Assembly (NCBI GenBank): GCA_964429355.1
Contig: CAYSCH010000026.1
Coordinates: 1-43,382 of the forward strand
From: JAAYAY01 sp964429355
GTDB lineage: Bacteria > Planctomycetota > Planctomycetia > Pirellulales > Thermoguttaceae
Direction of reading: 5' to 3'
DNA: 43,382 nt
The first letter of the stretch is position 1. Each line of letters starts with the position of its first letter. Positions 1-15,000 of this stretch are shown piece after piece. The notes below the pieces were generated by a model. That model searched no databases. It saw nothing but the letters and a program-made list of their open reading frames with translations, and had not been told where the DNA came from. The position numbers were made by a program, and so were the translations under genes.

Positions 1-2
1 CC

Positions 3-3000
3 CACGGGATTTCGGCGGTCGCGGTGGGCCCCCGCATCTATTTCCTCGATGGAGACGATACGGTCAACGGCGCCGAACCGGCGCTGACGGTCCATGATTC
101 GATCTACTCGATCGTGGCACCCGGCGTTGTCACCGAGGTCGAGGACGGCGAGTTTGTCGAAGTGAACTGGACCGGACTGAACGGGAAGGCGGAGGTCTAT
201 CGTTTCGAATTCGACCGCGACGGCTCGCTTTTCAGCAGTGCGGCTGCGGGGACGAAGACCTATGCGGTGAACATCGCCGGTGCCAGTAGCGCCGTGGCGA
301 TCCTGGCCGCTCTGAAGAACGCCATCGACGCAGCGGGCATGAACGCCGTGTCGACGGTGCTTTACATTCCGGGCAGCTCCGATCCGCTTGGGCTCACGCG
401 GTTGATCATCAACGGCGCGGCGCACGTGGAAGGGGGCGGCGTCGATGCAGACATGATCATCACGCACGGCTATGCCGTCGATGTTCCCAACGGGCTGGGC
501 GACGGAAACGACGGCGAGTACGTCGACCTCTTCGATACCCAGTCGGCAAGCTGGACCCGGTTCGAGATCGACACGAACCTGTCGGTGGGCCCGGGAGCGG
601 TGCGGGTTGCGATCGATGGCCTCGGAAGCGGCGCCGCGGATGCCAATGCCCTGCAGGACGAAATCGATACCCGAGGCTTCGGCACCGTGCTGTCGGGTGG
701 CCGCGTCTATCTTTTCAGCTCGTCCACGCGCACCTTGACCGACGTGGCCGTTGGCGACGTTGCTGCCCTGCATCTGGCGCTCGAGAGTCCGGGTCAAACG
801 AGTGGCGACACGGATGGCGTCATCCGGTACCACGGGCGGATGACCGCGGCGGAGGTCACCGAGTTGATCGCCGACGAGATGGCGGCCCAGGTCGCGGCAA
901 AGGAGTTGTATCTCGAGGTGATACATTTCTCGCCGTTTGTTGCCGTGGTCACGCCGCAGGACGCCGGCGACAGTTACCACACAGCGAACGAGCTCAGCAA
1001 TTTCGGCAATCAGTTGGGGGCACACAGCGTGATCGTCACCGCGGCGATCGATCCACAGGAGCTGCTCTTGGAGTGGCCCGGTGCTGTGGACGAACCGGGA
1101 CAACGCGATCTGCACGACCACCTGGACATCCTCATTGAAGACCACTATGTGACCGGTTCGTCGAACGCGGATACGGTCGATGGAATCACCGAAATCTACT
1201 ACAATTTCCGCGACATCTACGGCTACAACCAGGACGGCACACCGCTGCTGAACGTGATCACCGATGCGCAGAAGGAGCGTACGCGGGAGATCATGGCTCT
1301 CTACAGCGAGTATCTTGGAGTCGACTTCGTGGAAACCGCCGACCAAGGCTTCTTGATCGCGACCGGCGACTTGAAGGCGGACGGCCTCACGTCGTTCACG
1401 GGTGGCACGGCCGGTGTCGCGTATCAGAGCATCCAGACCGGGTACCCGACCGCGCTGATGGACAAGGCGGAGATGTGGGGATCGAGCCATTTCGGCGGCG
1501 ACTGGTTCCGCGTCGCCATGCACGAGATTGGGCACTTGATGGGCTACGGGCATGCCTACGATCTTCCCGCGGGAACCATCATGGGCAGCGGCGAGGACAC
1601 CCTCAGCGCAACGACCACGGAGATGTTCCCGGGTAACCACGATATCGTGCACGGCCAACACATGTATCGGCCCGACAGCATCGACGTCGACCTGTACCGG
1701 TTCGAACTGACCGAGCGAGGGACCCTCAATGCGGAAGTTCTGGCGGAACGCATGAATGATGCAAGCCAGTTGGATAGCGTGATCACGATCTATCGCGCCG
1801 TCACGGTTCAGGATCAAGACGGCAACGACAAAACCGTCTACGAGCTTGTCGCCCGCAACGATGACTACTACAGTAAAGACTCGTCCGTGGAACTGTATCT
1901 GCAGCCGGGCGTCTACTTTGCCGGAATCTCGGCCAGCAACAACACCGACTACGATCCGAATATCGAGAACACCGGCGTTGGCGGCACTTCGCAGGGCGAG
2001 TACAAGCTGCGCCTTACCTTCACCCCCGGCGGCGTCGATCCGGACGATCCGGCCACCTTCCGCGGCGACGGCGTCGACCATCTGGTCGATGCCGATGGAC
2101 CGGCCACTAAGTTCGATGGCGATGCCGACGGCGTTCCCGGCGGCGCCTACGATTTCTGGTTCAACGTCCAGCAGCAGAACATCTTCGTCGACAAGGCCTC
2201 GACCAGCCCGACGGAAGATGGCTCGCTCGCCAATCCCTACAAGACGATCAGCAAGGCGATCACCCAGAAGGGAACGCCCGGCGCGATCATCCGCGTCCTG
2301 GGCAACAATTACTACAACGACGATCCCAACAATCTCTCGAGCTACGACGACAACAAGCCCTATCAGATCGGCGTGAATCCGGACACGAGGTCCGCACTGG
2401 CCGACGGACGGCGGTTGGAGATTCCCAAGGGTGTCACGGTGATCGTCGACGCGGGGGCCGTAATCAAGCTTTCCGCGGCAAACATCGACGTCGGTTCGTC
2501 GGCTGAGAACATCGACCGATCGGAAGGCGCCCTTCAGGTGCTCGGAACCCCCCAGAACCTCGTCATGTTCACCTCGTTCCGCGATGCCCAGATCGGCGTC
2601 GATATCGATCCGTCCAACAAAGCGCCGGACCGAGGCGATTGGGGCGGTCTCGTGTTCCGCAACGAGCTGGACTACAACTTCATTGCCGACTACGATCCGG
2701 CTTCCGGGCTGCCGGCTCGCCAGATTCTGGAGACCCAGGGCATCTTCCTGAACTATGTCAATCATAGCGATATCCGCTACGGCGGCGGTGAGGTCATTGT
2801 CGATAGTGTCCGCTCGGTCTACACACCCATCCACATGGTCGAGGCGAGGCCCACCGTTACCAACAGCCGGATCACCAAGAGCGCTGACGCGGCGATTTCC
2901 GGCGATCCGAACAGCTTTGCCGACTCGCGTTTCCAGAGCTGGGATGTGATCGCACCGTTCACTGCAAGCTATACCCGCATCGGACCGGAGGTTCGCGGCA

Positions 3001-6000
3001 ACTACATCGTCGAGAACTCGACGAACGGTATGTTCGTGCGGATCTCGACTGCGGCCGGACAGGCGATCAAGGAACTCGAGTTGCCCGGACGTTTCGACGA
3101 CTGGGACATCGTCCACGTCATCAGCGAAAACTTGTTTGTCAATGGGACGCCCGGCGGCCCGGTACTCGGCCAGCGAACCAACCCGCTCACTCTGATCGAT
3201 GCGAATCGGATTCAGGCCATCAACGCCGGCAACCCGGCGACGGGTGAGGCCTACATTCCCGACCAGGCCACCTTCGCGATTTTCGATGGCAGCACACGCG
3301 TGGTGTTCGAATTCAATTTGGGTTCGGGGATCACACCGGGACACGTTGCAGTCTCCTACACGCTTGCCGACACGGCCGAGCAGGTTGCGGCGTCGATACG
3401 TACCGCGATCCGGCAGGCCAAAATCCAGAACGGGTTGGATGTCGACGTCGATCTGTCCGAAGACGGCAGCATTGTCACGATTGCCAACACCGGACCGCTT
3501 GTTCGCGTCGAGGGCTTCGGAACCTACGATGCGAGACTCGACGCCCGGTTGCAGATCGACCCCGGCGTGATCGTCAAGATGGACGGCTCGCGGATCGAAG
3601 TGGAGATGGGCGCTCAATTGATTGCCGAAGGGCGACTTGGTTCGGATGAAGGGGCCCCGGGCTACAAGGTGATCATGACCTCGCTGCTCGACGATCGTTA
3701 CGGAGCGGGCGGGTCGTTCAACACCAGCGCGATCACCAGCGGCCACACGGCGCAGCCAGGCGATTGGGGTGGATTGTACTTCGCTCCGACGTCGTCGGGG
3801 AGCATCGACCACGCGGTCATGGCATACGGTGGCGGAATGACCGCGATCGAAGGGGGATTCGCCAACTTCAATGCGGTCGAGATTCGCCAGGCCGACGTTC
3901 GCATCGCCAATTCACGGTTTGAGAACAACGCCGCTGCCGTGGCCGCCGACCGAAACGGCCGGGGCGCGAGCAGCGCCGCGACCATTCAGGTTCGCAGTGC
4001 GCAACCGATCATCGCCAACAACGATTTCATCAATAACCGCGGTGCGGTTGCCAGTATCGATGCGAATTCGCTCGTGTCCGAAACCATCACCGATTGGGGG
4101 CGAAGCACCGGGTTCATTCGCGACTTCCAGGAGTATGCCAGCAATCACGGTCCGCTGGTCCGCGCCAACCGCATGACCAATAACGGCATCAACGGCATGG
4201 AAGTTCGCGGCGGGATCATGACGACCGAGTCGGTTTGGGACGATACCGATATTGTCCACGTCGTTTACGACGAAATCGTCGTGCTCAACTATCACCATGA
4301 AGGTGTCTTGCGGCTGGAAAGCAGCGACACGCAGAGCCTCGTCGTCAAACTTTCCGGTCCGGACGCCGGGTTTACCGCGGGCGGCGACGCATTGGAGATC
4401 GAGGACCGGATCGGTGGTACATTGCAGATCGTCGGACAGCCCGGACACCCTGTCGTCCTCACAGGCTTGAGCGACGATACAGTCGGAGCAGGCTTTACGC
4501 TGAGTAATCTGCCCCAGAACGATACCAACAACGACTCCGACGGCGACGACGGCGGCACCGGCGGATTGCTGCCGGTCGGCCCCGAAGTGGATCGCGGATT
4601 GGTCATCGATAACGACGTTGCCACCGGTACACCCGGTTTCTTCGAGGTTCGCCCCTCAGAAGGGGGCGATATCTTCGTCAGCGGAGTGACGGCCCAAGGG
4701 AATTCCACGCTGTTCGTGGATCGGGACTTGATCTTCGATTTTGAGAACTACATCGACATCGGCAGTGACGGCGGCGCGATCAACCTGGGTAGCACGAATA
4801 TCACCATGCCGCCAACGCTCATTTCCCCCGACGTCGTGGCCAGCGAGGGCAACTTCCAAGGTCCCAACGGCGTGGTGAACTGGCGTGTGGAAACCTATCT
4901 CAACAACGGCGATCCCCGCGTCAACAACAAGATCACGTTCACGAGTACCGCACCGCTGGGGAACATTCGTCTCATCAATTACCTGGACGAGGACATCCAG
5001 AATTTCACCGACGACATTCTCTGGACCACCGGAACGCCGGGCCAGCCGGACTTCCGGGCCTACACCCTTGACGGTCCGGAGCGCGTCGGTTTCAGTCACG
5101 GCGGCATCTATTTGCCGGGGCCCGGACTCGCAAATGCCAGTTATGACGGCTGGGCCGCCGACGAATTCTTCGAATTGGGCACGGCAATCACAGGCGCTGG
5201 GACAACCTACTCCATTCCCGGCAATATCGACACCACGTCTCTGCCGCAGGGAAATGACGCCGATCTGGGAACCGTATACGGTCCCGACGACGTGACTACC
5301 GCATTCGCCTGGTCGGTCAACCCGAGCGCGACGTCGGCCACCATCACGTCGTTCCTGGAACTCGTTCCGCGAAACCCGGCCTCGCAACCGGGCGAGTGGC
5401 GAAGTATCCGGCTCGACGAGTACAGCAACGACCGCAACGTGGGTGTTGTCGTCGAAGCCGAGTTGCCCTTCGGCGAAACGTCCGACGCCAACTCGCATCC
5501 CAGTGCGGCGCAGACTCTCGGCAGCATCGCGCAGGAAGACAAAGCCGGTGACGACAATCTGCGGCTCGGCTTCGAAGTCCACGGCACCATCCGCACCGAC
5601 GATCCGACTGATAGCGACGTTTATTCATTCAACGCCCCGGCCGGCACGGAAATCTGGCTCGACGTCGACCGCACCAATCACGCGATGGATCTGGTCGTGG
5701 AACTCGTCGACGCCGACGGCAACGTCCTCTCGCGGTCCGACAATTCGTACTTTGAGGAGTTGAACGGCTCGGTCGAAGACCTGTCGGCCGAAAGCTACTC
5801 GATGGATCGCGACTACTGGCTCCGCCATGATTTCTACACCACCAACGACCGCGACCCGGGCTTGCGATTGATGCTCCCCGGCCCGCAGGGCCAGATGCGC
5901 ACCTACTACGTCCGTGTCCGCAGCGTGTTGGCCATCGGCGCCATTCCGCCGGCTGACCAGTTGGCTGAGGGGCAAACCTTCACGGTCAGCGATCGCTCCA

Positions 6001-9000
6001 TGACCTTCACCTTCGAATTCGACTCCAACGGCAGCGTCACGGGCAACCACATCCCGGTTTCGCGAATGACCCCGGGTGGCGTGTTGCGAGATGCCGCCCA
6101 GATGGCCCAGGCCATTATCGACGCCGTCGGGGTGGCGCGATCGCATGGGCTCGAAGCGACAGCGCGTCTGCGCGACGGTCAGGTGGTCCTCGACGGCATG
6201 GGACTTCGGTTCAATCCGATGAGTGCACCGCTCGTTCACCTGGCCAACACGTCCGGCCAGTACCAGTTGCAGCTCCGGCTCCAGGAGATGCAGGAAGTAC
6301 CGGGATCGACGGTGCAGTATGCCGATATTCGCTTCGCCACCAACGGAATCGAAGTGCTCGGTCAGCCGGGCCATTCGCCGTTGCTGGGAGAGTCGGCTGA
6401 GGTCGAAGGCCCGTCTCAAATCAATGTCAACGATTTGGTTGGAAATGCTCAGGATATCGGCAACCTGCTGGGCAGCGACCAGAGCACGATCGCGATCTCC
6501 GGCGCACTCGCCGGCCGTACCGACGTCGACTGGTACCGCATGACCGTCGATTACCAAGGTATCCAGCAAATTAACGGGATTTCCGATACCGGCAGCATCT
6601 GGGCCACCATGTTCGACATCGACTACGCGGACGGCATGGCCCGCCCGGACCTGACGATGTGGGTCTTCGACTCGCAGCAGCGATTGATCCTCATCGGCGG
6701 CAATTCGAACGTGACGGAGGACCAGCCCGATCCGATTAGCGGTGCGAGTATCGAGGATCTCTCGCGGGGCTCGGTCGGCCCGCTGGATCCGTTCATCGGC
6801 ACAACCTATCTGCCGGAAGGCAACGGCGTGGCGTATTACATCGCCATCACGTCGTCGTTGACCACCGCCAACGTGTTGGACGACGCTTTCCCGCTCGTCC
6901 GCCGCGAGCCGGTCAACTCCGTGCGACGAATTGTCGAGGAGCACATCGAAGGGGGCACTGAGTCGTACGTGCCCGCCCAGCGCCTGTCGCTGACTCCCAA
7001 TGAATTCACCCTTGGCGACGTGGTGATGTATGTGAACACCAATGGTGACCTCTACACGATCGATCCGTTCACCGGCCAGGTGGAGACCGATTTGACGCCG
7101 CTTGGCGGTTTCCTGCCCCAGTCGCCGACTCGAGTGTATCGCGACATCGCCATGCGCAACGATGCGCGCCTTTACACGACGGCCGGCCGGAGCGGCGGTG
7201 GCAATCAACACGACGCCATCGGAAATGTCCGCGAAATCAACACGGGAGACGCCCGCCAGGCATTCATCTACGAGCAAGACGAGAACATCCGTACCTACGA
7301 GTTGAACAACGCGGGCAACGGCATCCAGATTTACAATCCGGGAGTCCAGTTCGAGGCCATGACCTTCAACACCGCGGGGGATCCGCGGGATATGTGGGTG
7401 GTTGGGAATATCTCCGGCAATCCAAGCGGGTGGTCCTACACAAACAACCTGCTCTACCTGCTCGACGAAAACAACGTTGCGGAGCAGCAGGGAGGGCTTT
7501 CCACGGCGGACCGGCTGGGAACGAACATCGTCCCGCGGGGCTGGCTCACGGCCGCTCCCACGATGGTTCTGCCCACGCAGGCCACCGACACCATTGTGCC
7601 GTTCAACGACCCGGGCGATATCACAGACGGCAATACATTCCGGATCACCGACTCGGGCGGCACCCAGTACCTCTTCGAGTTCGATACGGGTCTGAATGTC
7701 CGACTGGCGGCGACCGGCGCGCAAGGACTCCGTGACGGCGATTACTTCATGCTCAACGACGGCTCCGGGCCGGAGTTTTACGAGTTCGACAGCGGCGCGG
7801 TGTTCGTCGTCCAAGCCGTCAACAACAGCCTGGATGGCGTGGAGGTAACCGTCACTCCGTCGCCGGCCACCGGCGGTGCGGGCGTCGTGATTGAATTCGA
7901 TAACAACAACAGTTGGAATTCCGCCAATACGCGTCTGCAATTCACCAATGCACAGACTCCGGCCGATGTGGCGGCCAACCTGGCCGCGGCGATCGATGCA
8001 GCCACGAACATGGGAGCGACGACGATCGGCAACCGTGTTTCGATCACGGGCGACCATCCGACGAATCCGCTCACGACGACCAATCCGGCGCTGGTGAGCA
8101 TCCAGGGGGCCGCGGGCACGACTCTGGGTATTGCCATACCGTTCGAAGAGACCGACACGGTAGCAGCCCTTGGCGCCTCGGTGCAATCGGTTGTGGAAGG
8201 CAATTCGTCGATCGTAGTCGGCTATGCGGAGCGTTTTGGAACGCCGGCCCAACTGGCTGCCATCGGCCACCGCTTCACATTCAACGGGGCGACGGCTTAC
8301 GATTTCACCAATACCGATACAGCCGGCCCGCCGGCCATGGTCTACCAGTCGGGTGCGGATGGTACCGCGGCACCCTTTGGCGTGGAGATCCACGCCGGTA
8401 TGACGGCCGACGAACTGGCGGCGGCCATCGCCCCGGTCATCAATGCGAATGTGCCAGGCGTTACCGCCACGGCCGTCGGTGGCGCGGTAGAACTCATCGG
8501 AGGCGACGTTTTGGCAACCAGCAATGGCGCCATCGTGGGCACTCCCGCGGCCGATCGCGTCGGACCGGCGGGGGGTGGTGGCGGCCAGATCACCGGCATC
8601 GCCATCGTGGAAGGCCAGATGTACGCCGTCACCAACAACGGCGACCTTTTCCGCGTCGCAAACTTCAACTCGTACGACTTCCAGGGTGTCGATCCCAGCC
8701 AGGGTTATCGGTTCATGGTCTTCACAGACAACGGTCCATCCCTGGAATTCATCCGCCATTACGACGGTGTCAGCTTCACCGGCCTGACGAAAGGGCCGAA
8801 CACGGTGGAAGGGGGGGATTATTCCAGCGTCCTGTTCGCCACCTCGAGCAACCGCATCTACGCCATGGATGTCGAGGGCGATCTGCAACCGGTCTTCATG
8901 GGCGGCAACACGAGCGTAAATACGGGAGTCAGCGGGATTCAGGGCGTTGCCTTCTCGCCGATCGACTACAACCTGTGGCACACCACGGAGCGCCGCTGGG

Positions 9001-12000
9001 CCGATGCCGGACACGGCACCAATCAGGCCTGGGACGACAGCCGCACGGCGAGCGTTGGCCAGTATCCGGATGAGGGCGACACCAGCTACTACTTCGCCCT
9101 GGAAGGCCCCGGTTATTCCCACGAGTCGCAACCCGGCGCCGGCAACTTTGAAGACCAGCCGCGGGCCAATACCGCCGCCCTCAACACCTACAACCTCCCT
9201 GGCGGCGCCTTCGGCAGCCTGACCAGCGGCACCTTCAGTCTTGAGGGATACGAATACGAAGACAAGCCGGTTCTCTACTTCACCTATTTTGCCGAAACCC
9301 AGAACAGTGCCGATTGGGACGGCCTGCGGGTCTACATCTCCTCCGACGGCGCCGATTGGGACATGATCGGCACCAATACCGATCTGGATTGGAACCCCAT
9401 CTTCCTTGACACTCAGAACCCCGGTGCTCCCGACGAACGGATCATCGACGAGATCGTCGATACCGGTGGAAGCTGGCGGCAGGCACGCGTGGACCTCAGC
9501 CGCTACGCCGGTTTGGACAACCTGCAACTGCGGTTCGACGTCTCCACTGCGAGCGACATGGAAGTGGGAGCCGATCGCGGTCAGGGCGATTACATTACGA
9601 CCTCGGCGGCCACGGTGTTTGCCGACGGGGCGTTGCCCACGGCGGTCACTGCCGACGGCCGGTTCTCCGTCGAGAACACGCGGTTCTGGATGAACCAGAA
9701 TCTGGTCAACGGCAACCTGGTCGGCGGACAGATGTTCGAATTCGATATGGGGCTGGCGCTCTTCCTGCCGAACGTGGCCGGCCGCTGGATTCCCGACGGC
9801 GAGTGGTTCGAGGTCTCCGATGGCATCGCCGGTCACAGCCCGGTCCGGTTCGAGTTCAACAGTGTGGGTGGAATCAATCCCGCGAGCCACGTCGAGATCG
9901 TTATTTCCTCCGACATGTCGAGCGACGAGGTCGCCGACGCGATCGTTGCGGCGGTCAACGGCGCGGCAAATCTGGATGTGGAGGGGATCAAGGACGAATT
10001 CCGCGTCTTCCTCAAGGGGGCGGTGAGTGTCACGCAGAGTGCGGCTCCTCAAGTGCGAGTGCTGGGTGATGCGCCGGGAACCGTCACACCCGGCGCCGTG
10101 GCTGTCCCGCTCATGGCCAATATGCGCGACTTCGAAGTTGCCGAGGTGCTGGCAAAGGTACTCAATCAGCGGTATTCCAGCCAGCCGCAATTCGGCGGCA
10201 CCGACCAATTGCGCGCGTTCGATGCTTCGACGATTCCCCACAATAGCACGTTCACCATTCGTGCCGTCGATAGCCAGGGAATCTACCAGTCGATCACGTT
10301 CGTCTTCGACCGCGTTGGCACCAACACCGGCCCCACGGCCATCGACATTTCTGCAGCCGTGACCGCAAACGATGTGGCGGCTGCCGTGGTCGCTGCCATC
10401 AATACCTATGCCGCCGCGATCCCGGCGCCGCTCCAGCTTTCGGCTACCCAGGTGGGCGACATTATCGAATTGGATGGCCCGATCAGTTTCGTGGATGCCG
10501 ACGGTCCGCTGGAGCACCTGAACCGCTACGAAACCACGGCCAATCGCGATTCGGGACTCGACACCTTGATGCATCTCTACGGCCAGCGGCTGACAACGCC
10601 TGGCATGCTCGGACACGGCGACAGCCTCTACGGCGATCAGACCTCGAAAAATTACGGGGATCCGAGCAGCTCGAATCGTTTCTCGCACTTCGCACGGGGC
10701 CAGAACAACGCCTTCGAAGGGTTCTACATCGACGACATCATCATCGGGTTTGCCGAGCGCGGCGAGATGGTCACCGCGGCGCCGGCCGATAACTCGGCGT
10801 TCGATTTCCACACTTCCGTCACGACGACCCCGATCATTGTCGAGGGTGAATACACTCTTGAAATCCGCCGCGGCGAAGATTACGGGCAGCGGCCCGTGCC
10901 CTCGATGCCGTCGGACTGGCTGCAACTGAACCAGTGGGTCGACACGAACGATCGTCTGGCGAACGGCTTCACGGTCCTGGTTCCGCCCGCGTCGGAGATC
11001 GCCCACCGCGACACCTTCGTGATCAGCGACGGCCTGCACGAGAAGACGTTCATTTTCCTGGACGTGACGATGGGAGGCGGAGCCGGCGGCATGGTGGCCG
11101 TCTATTTCAACGCCGCGATGAATGCCGCGGAGATGGCCGCGGCCGTCGCGGCTGCCGTCAACTCGGCGGCCCAGTTGCCGGTCGACAAGGTGCTCAACGT
11201 GACCGCGAGTTTCGGGGCAACCAGCGACCGCGTCGATCTGTTTGGCGCGACCAATGTGAGCGGACTCGATCACGTTATCTACGGCCCGGATGCCGGGGCG
11301 AAGATCGTGGGTACGGCATTCCCGCAAGGGGGCGTGCTGATCAGCGATACGGTCGATGCCGCCGAGGCGGATGCGGCCGAACGCCTGATCGAGAAGATTC
11401 TCGGCCCTGGCGTCTCCCTGGTTCCGGGCACGGCCGTCTATGTGGGAGGACAGAACTCCTCCGGGTTCTGGAGCGACGGTGTCAATGAGGGGATTATTCT
11501 TACCAGCGGCAACGCCAACTTTGCGGAAGGGCCGAATTCCAACGACGGCAGCACCGGAACCGCCTCCGGGGACGGCGACGCCGATCTGGATCCGCTGGTT
11601 GCTCCGTACACGACCGAAGACACTTCCATGCTCGAGTTCGAGTTCGATTTCGTGGGAGGTGACCTCACGTTCGAATATGTTTTCGCATCGGAAGAGTACA
11701 ACGAATTCGTCTACAGCTACTACAACGACGTATTTGCATTCTTCCTGGAAGGACCCGGCTTCCCCAAACAGAACATCGCACTCGTTCCCGGCACCACGAG
11801 TACGCCGGTGGCGATTGACACCGTCAACGGGGGCCTTCCCTACGGGGATCCGAATGCCTCCTATCCGGAGTTGTACAACAATAACGACCCGAATGAAGGC
11901 GGCCTCTTCCTGGGAGAGATCGGCTACGATGGCTTCACCGATATTCTCACCGCCCGGGCGGCAAACCTCCCGGCCGGCCGTTATCGCATGAAGTTGACCG

Positions 12001-15000
12001 TTTCCGACACCGACGACCATGTTCTGGACAGCGGCGTGTTCATCAAGGCGGGTACGTTCTCCAACATCATCGATGCGGGAAACGAACCAGACGAGATTAA
12101 GGTCGTCCGCACCAATCTTGGGGACCAGAACCACAAGCGGCAGAAGGGTCAGATCGTGATTGCCAACAACAGCATCACGAACTCGCTGGAATACGGTATC
12201 GTTGTCGCGCCGACTCAGCGCGATGGGGCCGGTGATTGGGCGCATCCCGCTTCGGGTCGCACGATCAACGAGCCGAACAACCTCGTGCCCGGCATCATGA
12301 TCGAAAACAACCTCGTCGCGTACAGCGGCGATGGCGGTATCCGCTTCAGCGGCGACACAAACCCGGCCGGCCAGCCGGTAGGGGCGATTCCCTTCGGCCG
12401 CATCGTCAACAACACGATCTTCGGTTCTGCCAACTCGCCGGAAGGGATTGGGATCCTCGTGGAGAATGCGGCCGGCCCGACGTTGCTCAACAACATCGTG
12501 GCCGGGCTGAATGTCGGCGTGCAGGTCGACGCCTCCTCGGCACCCAATACCGTCCTCGGCGGCATGCTCTATCAGGGCAACAGCCAGGCGGTCGTCGGCA
12601 CTTCGGTCGGCTCGTTCGCGGTCACGCTCGCTCCGACCGATACCCTGTTCGTCGACGCCGACGGCGGCAATTTTTACCTCGATCGCGGGTCGTTGGCAAT
12701 TGATAGTTCGATCGATTCGCTGGAAGAACGCCAAGGCTACTTCAACAGCATTCTCGATCCGGCCGGTATCCCCGTCTCCCCGATTCTCGCTCCCGAGGAG
12801 GACCTCTTCGGCCAGTTGCGGCGCGACGATCCCTCGGCGGCCTCGCCTGCCGGGCTCGGCCAGAATGTGTTCAAAGATCGCGGTGCCATTGATCGGGTCG
12901 ACTTCGTGGAGCCCACGTCGAGCGTCACGGTGCCCCTGGACAATGGGCCCGACGACGAACTGGGCACGATCACGAACGACGTCAAAATCGTCGGCCAGAA
13001 GGTTCTCAAGTTCACGATCCAGTTGAGGGATACCGGCGGGATCGGCATCTACGATACGACAGTCAAGCCTGAGGCAATCCATCTGTACCGGGACCTCGAC
13101 GAAGCGACGTACCTGAATCCGCTGACGCGGGATGCCGAACTCGTCGAAGGCATCGACTACAGCATGGTCTACAACAGCACGAACGACACGATTGATCTGA
13201 TCCCCCTTTCCGGCCTCTGGGCGGAAGGCTACGACTACACGATCGTTCTCGACGACACCATTCGCGATCGGGCCGACAACCCGCTCCAGCCGAACCGCTA
13301 CAGCGGCACCTTCAACGGCCTGACGGTCTTCCAGATTTCGCTCGCCGGCCTCGATTTCGGCGACGCTCCGGACGATCCGAGCAAGGCGACCGATTACCCG
13401 ACCTACCTGAACAGCGATGGTCCCCGCCATGTGATCTACAGCGGGTTCCACCTCGGAGCGAAGGTTGATAGCGAGACCGATGCGCGTGCGGCCAACGACG
13501 CCGACGGCGACCTCTGCGACGACGGCGTAACGCTGGCCGGGAGCGGCATGCTTGCCGGTAAGAACGCCACGTTCACCATCAACGCGACGATCCAGAACCA
13601 GAACCTCTTGGATTTCTACGGCGGAGTGGCCTGGGTCTCCGCTCGGTTCGACTTCCAGCAGGACGGCGATTTTGACGACTTCACGCCCGACGGCGACGGA
13701 GTCAGGGACTACAAGGTCGTGATCCCGGTCAGCGATGGGGATACCACGCTGACGGTTCCGGTTCCCACCGGTATCAGCGGTGCGGTCTTCGCGCGGTTCC
13801 GGTTTGGCAGCCTGGAGAGCGAAGTCACCCTGTTGACGGGTCAAGCGTCAGACGGCGAGGTCGAGGACTATGTGTTCGAGGTGGTGGAGTTCCTGAAGGA
13901 TTTTGGTGACGCGCCCAACAGCACGAGTGCCCAGGGCACACCGCAGACCTATCCGGTGACGGAAGCCGACAACGGTGCCTGGCACTCGACCAACGATATC
14001 ACGGTCTATCTCGGCACCGTGATCCCGGATTCCGAACTCGACGGCGTTCCAACTCGGACGGCCGAAGGCGACGACATGGCCCGAACCGACGACGAGGACG
14101 GGGTCGATGTGGCGAACAAGGTGTTCGTGGCCGATGGCAGCACTGTGAACACGATTTCGGTCACGGTGAGCGGACAGACATTGATGACGGCCTATCTGAA
14201 TGGCTGGTTCGACCTGGATGCCGATGGCGAGTGGGATTCCGGCGAGCAGATCATCAGCGGCTTCGACGCGGATGCCAAATTCGATTTCACCGGAACGACG
14301 TCTATCACTCGTTCTTTCACGTTCACGATTCCGGAACTGCCGGGCGGGCTGGAACAGGCCGTTTCTTACGCCCGGTTCCGCGTCAGTTCCTCCCAGGCGT
14401 ACCAGGACGGATTCGCCGGCGGGCTTGCCGCCGACGGAACGAGCGTGGTCGACGGCGAGGTGGAAGACTACCGGGTGTTCGTTGTCAGCGAGGCTCGCGA
14501 CTACGGCGACGTGCCGGACGGCATGGCCAGCGGCGACTATCCCACGCTCATCTCGAGCAACGGGGCCAGCCATCTGGTTATTCCGGGCCTCTCGCTTGGC
14601 CAACGGATCGATGCCGAATACGATGGCCAGCCCAGTGCGATGGCACGCGGCGATGATCTCGCCTATCCGACCGGCGGCGGCAACGACGAAGACGGCGTGC
14701 TGTTCCAGGTCGGCGGCACCGACGCTTACAGCCGGCTTGTGCCGGGAGGTACGGCACTGGTCGAGGTGAACGTTGCCAACTCCCTCCCGGGAAATCAGCA
14801 GGCCTATCTGTACGGCTGGATCGACTTCAACCACGACGGCGATTGGAGCGATGCGGGCGAGCAGGTCTTCGGCGATTCCAGCGGCGGGCTGGCCGTTTCG
14901 GCGGGCACCAACACCCTGTCGATCGATATTCCCGAACTCTTCGATCCGGCCGATCCGGCGGCGATCTCGGTCCTGGGCGACACCTATGCCCGATTCCGCC

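Noticed and set aside
5625..13844. Antisense frame of 2739 codons opposite the giant gene
   Set aside because: Its translation is His/Arg/Asp/Val/Gly-rich without domains, signal or repeats. It exists because the GC-rich codon use of the sense gene avoids stops in this antisense frame; the long antisense frames at 13848-15449, 16260-19154 and 19812-22070 have the same cause.
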